Below are positions 31,551-38,847 of a stretch of 51,067 nt of DNA, in pieces. The translations under genes and the position numbers were made by a program. Source of the stretch: Candidatus Aminicenantota bacterium (GTDB lineage: Bacteria; Acidobacteriota; Aminicenantia; UBA2199); assembly GCA_026393835.1 (NCBI GenBank), contig JAPKZK010000071.1:1-51067 (forward strand), read 5' to 3'. Below the pieces are notes generated by a model. That model was given only the letters and a program-made list of their open reading frames with translations, searched no databases and had not been told where the DNA came from. Each line of letters begins with the position of its first letter. The first letter of the stretch is position 1.

Positions 31551-33960
31551 TTCTAAAGATTCTTAAATCCTCTTCTGTTGTGCCGGGGAAATATTTTAAT
31601 AATTCCTTATCGGATAACTTATGCAATTTAGCCATGGCTTTATCGGCCCTGGCAGCGATCTCCTGTTTATGCTCTTCAATAATTGCTTTATATTTTTCTT
31701 GAAATCGGTCTCGGAGGTCTCGGAGGTATCGGAGGTCTCGGAGGTCTCGGAGGTCTAGGAGGTCTCGGAGGTATCGGAGGTCTAGGAGGTCTAGGAGGTC
31801 TAGGAGGTATCGGAGGTCTAGGAGGTATCGGAGGTCTAGATATATTATAAAAAAATCGTGCGATTTTAATTTTGCTAACGCAAAATTAAAATCGCTCGCG
31901 TTCCTCCTGCTTGCAACCAGCAGTATAATACTGTTATTCTCCCGGTATAGAAAATCCAATAATTGCCCGGGACCTTTCTCTTCCTGTTTCTCAAAATCAT
32001 TGATCCTTACTTTTAATGTTTCCATTAATTCCGCTTGAGCTTCGCCGCCCGCTTTGTTTAATATCGAACTGCCCACTGACCGGACAAAGGGATGCAAGGC
32101 ATTATTAAATAAATTCCACCCTTCTTTTACCAGTTGTCCCGCATGTTTGTGCTTGTACAGGGGATAATGAGCATACAACTGGATAATTAAGGCTTCATTC
32201 TCTTCCTTATATTCGATTAAGGGGAGTATGTCTAAAATCTTTATGGCAAATTTTAGTTCGATTTCCTCTTGCGTCTTCTCCAGGACAATATCCCGTAAAC
32301 AATCATCCCAGAGCTGCATTTGTTGCCAGTACTCTTTTTCCATAAGGTTATCGATGATCTCATCGAAAAAACGATGGGCATTGGCGATATTGACAAAAAG
32401 CTTATAGGTTTCTATCCAGTAATCTTTTTCCTTGAATGCTAAGATTGCATTTTGATCTTTGCCCCGCGCAAAATGCCAGGCGGCCAGGTACTCCTGGAAA
32501 GTGAGATGCAGGAACCCGTACTTGCCTTCGGACTCATACAGCAGCCCGGCTTTCAATACCATTTCTTTTAAGAAAAAATCCAGTTTTTTTCCTTCGATTT
32601 CCCCTGGAAGTTGGTCCTTGATTTCCAACAGCGCCATTTCCCTCCGGTTCTCTTTCATAAGAAAAAGGGCCAGCCTGGAAAGATTGTCCATGCTGTTTTC
32701 CACGGAAAAGCTGACATTCAGCTTTTTGTTGGCCACATTCCACAATTCGATCATTACCTTTAAGCATTCTTCATACAATTTATGGCGTTCTTTGGGCAAA
32801 ACCGCACGGGTGCGGTGAACGATGGCAATGATGGTCAATAAAAGGGGATTTACCGCCAATCGGCGGAGATTGTCGTATCCGCCGCTTTTAATAATAGCCA
32901 TCAAATCTTCATATTGCTTTTTTCCTTTTTGAACCGCCCCATTTTTATCCTCGTCGCCGGCCACGGCGATTTCGATATTTTGATACCAATTTTCCAGGAA
33001 CCGTTCGATATCGGCGATATCGAAATCCCGGACGGCAAAGACAGGGAAAGCGTCAGGGAATTTCAACCCTTTGGCTTCTTGCAAGCCGGAAAACCGGGAG
33101 GTTACCAGGAGAGTATTTTTGCGGATATTCTGTTTTTGAATCCAGTCGATCACTTCCCTGCGCAGGCTTTCATCCGCAACTTCATCCAGGCCGTCCAGCA
33201 GGAACAGGAGCCGGTTGTTTTCAAAGGAATCTTCGATAAAAGATGGCGAAATCGTTTCCCTCTTCAGTATATCCATGGTCAAATCGCGGATATTCTTTTT
33301 TCGGTATGTGTTCCCCGGGTCGCGGCCCAGGTCTTTCAGCGGGATAAACACCGGGATAAAATTGGAAAAGACGTTTTTCTTTTCGCAGACGCACTGGAGG
33401 GCAATCCATTTCATCAAGGTGGTTTTGCCGCTGCCCGGCTGACCCAGGATGACCAGTTTCAACGGCTCATATTTGCCGGTATATTCCTCGGACAGGTTCT
33501 CAAATACCCTGACAAAATCCTCATCGGGCTTTTTGTCTTTTTCCGCCTTCGCCTCCGCCGCCGCTTCCTTCTCCAACTGTTTAAAATCGGCAATGGTGTG
33601 ATAATCGGCCAATCGGTACGATTGCCTGGCCTTTAATTTCACATAAATCTTTTCCAATAAAAGGGGTTTTTGCAGGATGGCATTCAAACCGGTAAAATCC
33701 AGGTACTTGAATTTTTGAATGATATGTTGGCAGTAGATATCCCTATCGCTTCCTTTTACCTGTTTAGCTTTGAATTCCTGGATTTTCTCCTTCAACTCCC
33801 CTTTGGCCTCTTTCTCTTTTTGGAATTCAAGCATTTTACTCTGCAGTTCAAGGTTTTCCTTTTGCAGCTTTTTTTTCGAGAGATACCCCAAAATAGCCAC
33901 TATGAGAACGCCCGCGGCGATTAAGAGACTGCTAATCGTTATAATGTCCTTCAATTCCAT
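31540..33960 (-). CDS. Membrane-anchored NACHT NTPase with hypervariable C-terminal short repeats
   Basis: An 806-aa STAND-type NTPase. One membrane helix at about 7-27 is followed by a charged coiled coil (28-70). The NACHT domain has Walker A GQPGSGKT (173-180), Walker B LLFLLDGLDEVAD (251-263), sensor TSRF (287-290), NPLLLT (371-376) and the winged-helix motif GFLHLTFQEYLAAWHF (482-497). A helical region follows. Residues about 686-705 are encoded by a 16-bp palindrome, and 708-751 are a DLR(Y/D)L run encoded by 9-bp repeats. Bacterial NACHT proteins are known antiphage sensors, so defence is a reasonable inference, not shown. It starts 1 nt after the ATPase stop codon. Confidence 0.9.
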   Translation of the reverse strand: MELKDIITISSLLIAAGVLIVAILGYLSKKKLQKENLELQSKMLEFQKEKEAKGELKEKIQEFKAKQVKGSDRDIYCQHIIQKFKYLDFTGLNAILQKPLLLEKIYVKLKARQSYRLADYHTIADFKQLEKEAAAEAKAEKDKKPDEDFVRVFENLSEEYTGKYEPLKLVILGQPGSGKTTLMKWIALQCVCEKKNVFSNFIPVFIPLKDLGRDPGNTYRKKNIRDLTMDILKRETISPSFIEDSFENNRLLFLLDGLDEVADESLRREVIDWIQKQNIRKNTLLVTSRFSGLQEAKGLKFPDAFPVFAVRDFDIADIERFLENWYQNIEIAVAGDEDKNGAVQKGKKQYEDLMAIIKSGGYDNLRRLAVNPLLLTIIAIVHRTRAVLPKERHKLYEECLKVMIELWNVANKKLNVSFSVENSMDNLSRLALFLMKENRREMALLEIKDQLPGEIEGKKLDFFLKEMVLKAGLLYESEGKYGFLHLTFQEYLAAWHFARGKDQNAILAFKEKDYWIETYKLFVNIANAHRFFDEIIDNLMEKEYWQQMQLWDDCLRDIVLEKTQEEIELKFAIKILDILPLIEYKEENEALIIQLYAHYPLYKHKHAGQLVKEGWNLFNNALHPFVRSVGSSILNKAGGEAQAELMETLKVRINDFEKQEEKGPGQLLDFLYRENNSIILLVASRRNASDFNFALAKLKSHDFFIIYLDLRYLLDLRYLLDLLDLLDLRYLRDLLDLRDLRDLRYLRDLRDRFQEKYKAIIEEHKQEIAARADKAMAKLHKLSDKELLKYFPGTTEEDLRIFRTHS
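31707..31839. repeat. In-frame 9-bp tandem array inside the NACHT gene
   Basis: About 15 near-identical units (GGAGGTCTC, GGAGGTATC and GGAGGTCTA on the plus strand) with no interruption, encoding repeats of three residues such as DLR, YLR and DLL. Being a multiple of 3, gain or loss of units changes protein length without frameshift. Confidence 0.92.
31860..31895. repeat. 16-bp palindromic element inside the NACHT coding sequence
   Basis: Left arm GCGATTTTAATTTTGC (31860-31875), loop TAAC, perfect complementary right arm (31880-31895). It is translated in frame as part of the protein (SDFNFALAKLKS) and lies 20 bp from the 9-bp array. Confidence 0.85.
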
Positions 33961-33961
33961 T

Positions 33962-35125
33962 TTAAGCGGCCTTTTTCAAAAGTTCCTGCCAGCGGTCTTC
34001 GGTCATTTCTTCTTCGAATAATTCGAACAAGTATTCCTTTAATAAATCCAGTGCGATAATATGCTGATTATCCTGGTAAGCTTCGATACAGAGTTCCGAC
34101 AGGTAAGTCATAAACAACCGGGGATTCCCTTTTACTACATCAAGCACTATTTCCAGCACGCCTTTCTCAAATAGGTCCCCGATTGCCCCAGGATAACCGG
34201 AAACTTTCAATGATTGGATCACGGCACTTTTTGCGAATTCCCAATCGAACCCGCCCAATCGTTTAAAATAATTTATAAGCCCTATAACCGAGCCCCCCTC
34301 CTTTCCTTGTTTGGCTTTTAAGAGTTTTTGGTATAATTCATCTTGAAGCGAAAAAACCATAATCAATTTATCATTGGCCATAATTTCCCTGCTTAATTCA
34401 AGAATTTTTATCAACTCCCGATCCCATTCCGGGGTTTCGAGAGGAAACCTCCCGATTTTATCCAGTTCATCGATAAATAAGACAATAGGGTTCATCAATT
34501 CCTGGGAAATTTTCGTAATGGACTCATAAAGTGTATTTTCATTGTGAACGGGATAATCGATCGTTTCGCCTTTTCCCTCCTCTTTAGAACGGCTGGTTGC
34601 AACTTTTCCCGCGACATCAAAGGGTAGCATCATTTTGAAGAAATCATTTTTTATACCCCCACTGATTTCCCCATCCACGTTCGCCTGTTTTCTAACCTGG
34701 TTTTCGATAGTAATCGAGTATTCAAGGCGTTTTTTCTCAAATGCGATTTGGTCTTTATCGAAAAGGGCTAATAAAGCATCATTTCTATCGATTAAATACA
34801 GTATACTGTGAAGAATCGCCCTTAAAAAATGCAATCTTGATTTATCAAACTCGTTGCTTGGGAAAGAAAATTGTAAATAATCGCAGTACATCGCTCTTTT
34901 CATCTCCGCCATCAATTTTAGCAGGAACGAGCTTTTCCCCGATCCCTCCTTGCCTGTTATCGCACAGGTTTTTTTAAATTGGATGGCGGATTTAAAGCGC
35001 GCCAGTAATTCTTCTCTATCTACAAAGCGCTCGATATTATCGCCGGTCAGTTCCCTTTCCACAAATAACGGCTTATTCACGCCAAAAAAACCCATTATTC
35101 CTTCCACTTCCTTTTTTTTCGCCAT
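33962..35125 (-). CDS. AAA/ORC-like ATPase
   Basis: A 387-aa P-loop ATPase. Walker A is TGKEGSGKSS (57-66; core GKEGSGKS). Walker B is IVLFIDELDKIG (214-225), typical of Orc1/Cdc6- and AAA_16-type ATPases. Between them is a variable, charged region (about 120-190) and later YFKRLGGFDWEFAKS with a helical C-terminal domain. It is soluble. AAAGGAG precedes the ATG, within the end of the 39-aa ORF. Tight coupling to the NACHT gene (1-nt gap) suggests they act together, perhaps as sensor and effector subunits or in complex. Confidence 0.85.
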   Translation of the reverse strand: MAKKKEVEGIMGFFGVNKPLFVERELTGDNIERFVDREELLARFKSAIQFKKTCAITGKEGSGKSSFLLKLMAEMKRAMYCDYLQFSFPSNEFDKSRLHFLRAILHSILYLIDRNDALLALFDKDQIAFEKKRLEYSITIENQVRKQANVDGEISGGIKNDFFKMMLPFDVAGKVATSRSKEEGKGETIDYPVHNENTLYESITKISQELMNPIVLFIDELDKIGRFPLETPEWDRELIKILELSREIMANDKLIMVFSLQDELYQKLLKAKQGKEGGSVIGLINYFKRLGGFDWEFAKSAVIQSLKVSGYPGAIGDLFEKGVLEIVLDVVKGNPRLFMTYLSELCIEAYQDNQHIIALDLLKEYLFELFEEEMTEDRWQELLKKAA

Positions 35126-35126
35126 A

Positions 35127-35246
35127 TTATTTCACTCCTTTTGCAAAGTTTACGTTTTTAAAAATGTGCCGGTTCATCCCGAAGATCAATGATGCGGCAG
35201 AAGTTACAATACTCACCATAAAAAAAAGAATACCTGTATTTTCCAT
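35127..35246 (-). CDS. Small single-span membrane protein, 39 aa
   Basis: Too short for ordinary gene calling. The ORF reads MENTGILFFMVSIVTSAASL, then IFGMNRHIFKN and a basic tail ending VNFAKGVK. One hydrophobic helix (about residues 5-23) plus a positive C-terminal tail fits a small membrane protein. Its stop codon lies 1 nt before the ATPase start, and its 3' end contains the SD of the ATPase gene. The same 1-nt gap is seen between the ATPase and NACHT genes. There is no strong SD, but a TATAAT box 10 bp upstream suggests a nearly leaderless start. Confidence 0.45.
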   Translation of the reverse strand: MENTGILFFMVSIVTSAASLIFGMNRHIFKNVNFAKGVK

Positions 35247-35255
35247 AGCCATCCC

Positions 35256-35284
35256 ATTATATCAAATTTTCATCCGGTAGGGAA
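35256..35284 (-). promoter_or_regulatory. Probable promoter of the three-gene NACHT operon
   Basis: On the minus strand: TTCCCT (poor -35), 17-bp spacer, TATAAT. The start site would be within about 5 nt of the 39-aa ORF's ATG. Confidence 0.4.
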
Positions 35285-35294
35285 CAGGTTAAAA

Positions 35295-35323
35295 TTGATC
35301 TATTCTTCCAAATGAAGTATAAT
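35295..35323 (+). promoter_or_regulatory. Sigma-70 promoter of the NtrC-type regulator gene at 35352
   Basis: TTGATC, 17-bp spacer, TATAAT; transcription would begin near 35330, with AGGA 5-8 nt before the ATG codons at 35352 and 35355. It diverges from the NACHT operon promoter. Confidence 0.6.
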
Positions 35324-35351
35324 CTCTTTTGCTAACTTTTCCAGGAAATCG

Positions 35352-36722
35352 ATGATGAACGAGATTGAGAAAAAATCAAACAGCCGGGATCAATTAAACA
35401 TCCTGGTGGTGGACGATGAGATTAATATCCGTAAAACGATTTCACTGTGCCTGGAAATCGAAGGCCATTCGGTCAGGGCTGTCAGTAATTTCGATGACGC
35501 CGTCGAAGAAATCAAACAACGTTTGTTCGATGTGGTTTTCCTGGACCTGCGCCTGGGAACCAAAAACGGCCTCGATCTTCTTCCTTATTTACAATCCCAT
35601 TCCCCCAGCGCCAAAGTAGTGGTTATCACGGCTTACGCCTCCATCGATTCGGCGGTGGAAGCCATCCGCAAAGGGGCCGCCGATTATATCCCCAAACCCT
35701 TTACCCCTTCCCAGATCAAAATCGTCGTCGAAAAAATATTCGAACTGAGAACCCTGCAAAAACAAATCGAAGACCTTCAAGCAAACCTGGATTCCAATTT
35801 CCCGGAAATCGATTTCTCCAGTAAAAATCCCGCCGTACAAAAAGTAATGGCCGTGGCCAGGGAAGTGGCGGCGGCGGATGTTAATATTTTACTGAAAGGC
35901 GAAAGCGGCACCGGGAAAACGATCCTGGCCAGGGCCATCCATGACTGGAGCCAACGGGCAAATAAACCCTTTGTGGTGGTTTCCTGCCCATCGCTCTCCG
36001 CGGAACTGCTGGAAAACGAACTCTTCGGCCACGCCAGGGGCTCTTTCACCGGCGCCGTCAAAGATTACCCGGGCCGGATTTCTCTGTGCCGCGAAGGCAC
36101 CCTGTTCCTGGATGAAATCGGGGATTTACCGCTATCCATCCAACCGAAACTGCTGCGGTTTATCCAGGAAAAGAAATACGAACGGGTGGGCGAAAATATT
36201 ACCAGGAACGCGGATGTCCGTTTAATTGCCGCCACCAACGTAAACCTGGAAAAAGCTGTGCAAGACGGACGGTTCAGGGAAGACCTCTACTACCGCCTAA
36301 ATGTGGTGGAGATCGAAATCCCCCCCCTGAGAGAAAGAAAAGAAGATATCGAAAACCTGGCCAACCGGATGCTGGCTTTCTTTGGCCGGCACAACCACCG
36401 TAATTTTACCGGCTTTACCGAAGAGGCCTTAGCTTTTCTTAAAAACTATTCCTGGCCCGGCAATGTCCGCGAACTGAGAAATATGATCGAACGTACGGCT
36501 ATTTTCTGTAAGACCGAAACTGTGGGCAAAGAATACCTGCCGGAGAAAATACGGGGAAGCGAAGAACTGCCCCGCCTTGGAGATAAAGTAAGCCTTGGGA
36601 AAATCGAAGAAATCCATATCCGCCGGGTTTTAGCGGCTGCCGGTACCCTGCAAGAAGCCGCCGAAGCCCTCGGCATCGACCAGGCTACCCTGTGGCGAAA
36701 ACGGAAAACCTACGGGATTTAA
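35352..36722 (+). CDS. NtrC-family sigma-54-dependent response regulator (AlgB-like)
   Basis: A 456-aa regulator. The receiver domain has VVDDE, the phosphoacceptor D65 in VVFLDLRLG, and the conserved Lys in IPKPF (K115). The AAA+ domain has GESGTGKTILARAIH (183-197), contact loop RGSFTGA (229-235), Walker B GTLFLDEIGDLP and a typical sensor region. The C-terminus is a Fis-type HTH (AAEALGIDQATLWRKRKTYG). The next gene is a histidine kinase preceded by a sigma-54 promoter, so this regulator is the obvious activator. The pair resembles AlgB/KinB in arrangement and domain type. Confidence 0.94.
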   Translation: MMNEIEKKSNSRDQLNILVVDDEINIRKTISLCLEIEGHSVRAVSNFDDAVEEIKQRLFDVVFLDLRLGTKNGLDLLPYLQSHSPSAKVVVITAYASIDSAVEAIRKGAADYIPKPFTPSQIKIVVEKIFELRTLQKQIEDLQANLDSNFPEIDFSSKNPAVQKVMAVAREVAAADVNILLKGESGTGKTILARAIHDWSQRANKPFVVVSCPSLSAELLENELFGHARGSFTGAVKDYPGRISLCREGTLFLDEIGDLPLSIQPKLLRFIQEKKYERVGENITRNADVRLIAATNVNLEKAVQDGRFREDLYYRLNVVEIEIPPLRERKEDIENLANRMLAFFGRHNHRNFTGFTEEALAFLKNYSWPGNVRELRNMIERTAIFCKTETVGKEYLPEKIRGSEELPRLGDKVSLGKIEEIHIRRVLAAAGTLQEAAEALGIDQATLWRKRKTYGI

Positions 36723-36740
36723 CCGACATAAACCACTCGG

Positions 36741-36779
36741 ATTGCAAAATGCAATACGATTTATTACCATACATTGCAT
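36741..36779. promoter_or_regulatory. Candidate activator-binding site (ATTGCA inverted repeat)
   Basis: ATTGCAAAATGCAAT (36741-36755) is an inverted repeat with a 3-nt centre, and a further half-site ATTGCAT lies at 36773-36779. They are 118-156 bp upstream of the predicted sigma-54 transcription start, in the range usual for enhancer sites of NtrC-type proteins. The link to the adjacent regulator is inference. Confidence 0.4.
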
Positions 36780-36807
36780 AATTTAATTGTGTATAAGCTT
36801 ATCCATT

Positions 36808-36869
36808 GCCTCCGGCGGCCAGGAACCTTTTTATAAAAAGGTTCCTGGACTTCCAAAAATTTTTGATAG
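36808..36869 (+). repeat. Hairpin element, copy E
   Basis: A perfect 30-bp inverted repeat at 36819-36848 (CCAGGAACCTTTTTATAAAA is its first 20 bases), with the conserved leader TCCGGCGG and tail TCCAAAAATTTTTGATAG. It lies directly against the sigma-54 promoter, between the enhancer-like sites and the -24 box. Confidence 0.85.
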
Positions 36870-36870
36870 T

Positions 36871-36886
36871 TGGTACGTTAATTGCA
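36871..36886 (+). promoter_or_regulatory. Sigma-54 (-24/-12) promoter of the kinase-kdp operon
   Basis: TGGTACGTTAATTGCA. GG and GC are in the correct 10-bp-spaced positions; the only departure from consensus is T for C after the GG. Transcription would begin near 36897, 12 bp before the kinase ATG at 36909. Confidence 0.78.
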
Positions 36887-36908
36887 TTATATGTTCCCAG
36901 GAGCAAAC

Positions 36909-38753
36909 ATGCAATTTACACTGAGACAAAAACTTTTGGCGATATTTTGTTTTATACTGCTGATCGCCACCTTTATCGGCATCCAGAGCATCAACCGCTT
37001 TAACCAACTGGGCAAATCCATCGATGTCATCCTCCGGGAAAATTACCGCAGCGTCATCGCCTGCCAACAAATGAAAGAAGCCCTGGAACGAATCGACAGC
37101 GGCACCCTTTTCCTGCTGCTGGGCTACGAAAAAGAAGGAAAAGACCTGGTCACGAAAAATATCGAACTGTTTAAAACCGCTATGGAAGTTGAAGCAAACA
37201 ATTTAACACTCCCCGATGAACCCCGGAAAGCTTTCCAGGTTAAATCTCTATTCACACTGTACAATGAAAAACTTCTTTTAATTATCGATAAAAAGTCGCC
37301 CTCCCCACAAGATACTTACTTTAACGCCCTTTTCCCTTTATTCAAGGAAATTAAAAACACCACCGACGAAATCCTCCATATGAACCAACAAAATATGAGC
37401 GACGCCAATAACAATGCCAGGCGCAAAGCTGCCAAAGCCCAACGGGACATGGTTCTTTTTTTGGTAGTCGCTTTTTTTACGGCAATCATATTCCTGCTTT
37501 TCAGCAACCGCTGGATATTGAAACCCATCCAACGCCTGATCCGCTCGACTAACGAAATAACCGGCGGAAACCTGAACCTGGTGGTGGAAGTGGACGCCCA
37601 CGATGAAATCGGCCGGCTCTCCGAAGCCTTCAATACCATGGTGACCCACCTGCGACTGCTCAGGCGTTCCGATAATTCGAAGTTGCTGAGAATCCAGCGC
37701 GCTGCCCAGGAAGCTTTCAAGAATTTGCCGGAAGCCATTGCCATTATCGACCTGGACGGGACAGTGGAAGTGGCCACCGAATCGGCCCGGGTCCATTTCG
37801 GACTAACCCCCACTACCCGGGTTTCCGATATCCCCTATCCCTGGCTGCCCGCCTTCCTGCTGGAAGTGGTTAATAATAAAAAAATATCCGCCAAAGAGTA
37901 CAAAGGCGACGTGATCCAGCACTTTATCGATAACCGGGAAAAGTTCTTCCAGCCCAAAGCCTTCCCCATCCTGGATAATGAAAAGGAATTGAATGGCTTA
38001 ATCATTACCCTTGAAGACGTTACGTTATTAAGACAGAGCGATGAAATTAAAAAGGATTTGTTTTCGACGGTATCTCACCAACTGAAAACTCCCCTGACAT
38101 CAATCCGCATGGCGATCCACCTGCTGCTGGAAGAAAAAATCGGGACCCTGAATGAAAAGCAAGCGGATTTGCTGATCTCGGCCCGGGATGAAAGCGAACG
38201 TTTGTTCGCCATCCTCGAAGACCTCCTGGACATCAGCCGGATCGAATCGGGAAACGTCCGGATGAATTTAACCGCGGTCTCTCCTTATGAATTGGTTGAG
38301 GAAACAGTGGAATCGTTCCGCCGCGAAGCCCAGGATAAAGGGATTATGCTGGAAAAGGATTTAGCCCGGGACCTTCCCGAAGTAGCGGCAGACCCGGCGC
38401 GCATTTCGCATGTGCTGGGAAATTTGCTGTCCAACGCCGTTAAGTATACGCCGGTAGGCGGTAAAGTGCTGGTGTCTGCAAAACCGGGCAAGGGAAAAGT
38501 AATCTTTTACGTGGCGGATAACGGCATAGGTATTCCTAAAGAATACCACGCAAAGGTGTTTGAAAAATTCTTCCGCATTCCGGCCCAGGGAAAGGCACAG
38601 AACCAGGGTTCGGACCGCGGCGAGGGCCTGGGGCTGGCCATCGCTAAAGAGATTATAAAAGCCCATGACGGCGACATCTCGTTTAAGAGTTCAGAAGGCA
38701 AAGGAACGACTTTCGAATTCTCACTGAAACGTTATGAGCGATTTGACGAATGA
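36909..38753 (+). CDS. HAMP/PAS sensor histidine kinase (KinB-like)
   Basis: A 614-aa membrane kinase. TM1 at about 8-26, a periplasmic helical sensor of about 150 residues, TM2 at 181-198, HAMP (200-252), a PAS-like domain (265-370), HisKA with H390 in STVSHQLKTPLTSIR, and HATPase with NLLSNAVKYT, DNGIGIP and GEGLGLAI. ATG 36909 is preferred over an earlier Met because CAGGAG sits 6 nt upstream and TM1 starts directly after. Its stop is 10 bp before kdpF, so it is the first gene of the kdp operon. It probably phosphorylates the regulator at 35352. Confidence 0.92.
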   Translation: MQFTLRQKLLAIFCFILLIATFIGIQSINRFNQLGKSIDVILRENYRSVIACQQMKEALERIDSGTLFLLLGYEKEGKDLVTKNIELFKTAMEVEANNLTLPDEPRKAFQVKSLFTLYNEKLLLIIDKKSPSPQDTYFNALFPLFKEIKNTTDEILHMNQQNMSDANNNARRKAAKAQRDMVLFLVVAFFTAIIFLLFSNRWILKPIQRLIRSTNEITGGNLNLVVEVDAHDEIGRLSEAFNTMVTHLRLLRRSDNSKLLRIQRAAQEAFKNLPEAIAIIDLDGTVEVATESARVHFGLTPTTRVSDIPYPWLPAFLLEVVNNKKISAKEYKGDVIQHFIDNREKFFQPKAFPILDNEKELNGLIITLEDVTLLRQSDEIKKDLFSTVSHQLKTPLTSIRMAIHLLLEEKIGTLNEKQADLLISARDESERLFAILEDLLDISRIESGNVRMNLTAVSPYELVEETVESFRREAQDKGIMLEKDLARDLPEVAADPARISHVLGNLLSNAVKYTPVGGKVLVSAKPGKGKVIFYVADNGIGIPKEYHAKVFEKFFRIPAQGKAQNQGSDRGEGLGLAIAKEIIKAHDGDISFKSSEGKGTTFEFSLKRYERFDE

Positions 38754-38763
38754 GGTTGGTAAA

Positions 38764-38847
38764 ATGAATGAAATTATTATTGGAATTATCGGTTTGATGT
38801 TGATTATCTACTTGTTCTTTGCGGTTTTTAAACCGGAGAAATTTTAA
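38764..38847 (+). CDS. kdpF: KdpF-like small subunit of the Kdp ATPase
   Basis: A 27-aa single-span peptide: MNEIIIGIIGLMLIIYLFFA then VFKPEKF. Hydrophobicity and the basic C-terminal tail match KdpF, which stabilises the KdpABC complex in the inner membrane. Its stop codon shares one base with the kdpA start codon (TAATG), a signature of translational coupling seen in other kdp operons. Confidence 0.9.
   Translation: MNEIIIGIIGLMLIIYLFFAVFKPEKF

Noticed and set aside
36780..36908. c-di-AMP riboswitch before the kdp operon
   Set aside because: Such riboswitches precede kdp genes in some bacteria, but the leader after the predicted start is only about 12 nt and I saw no matching fold.
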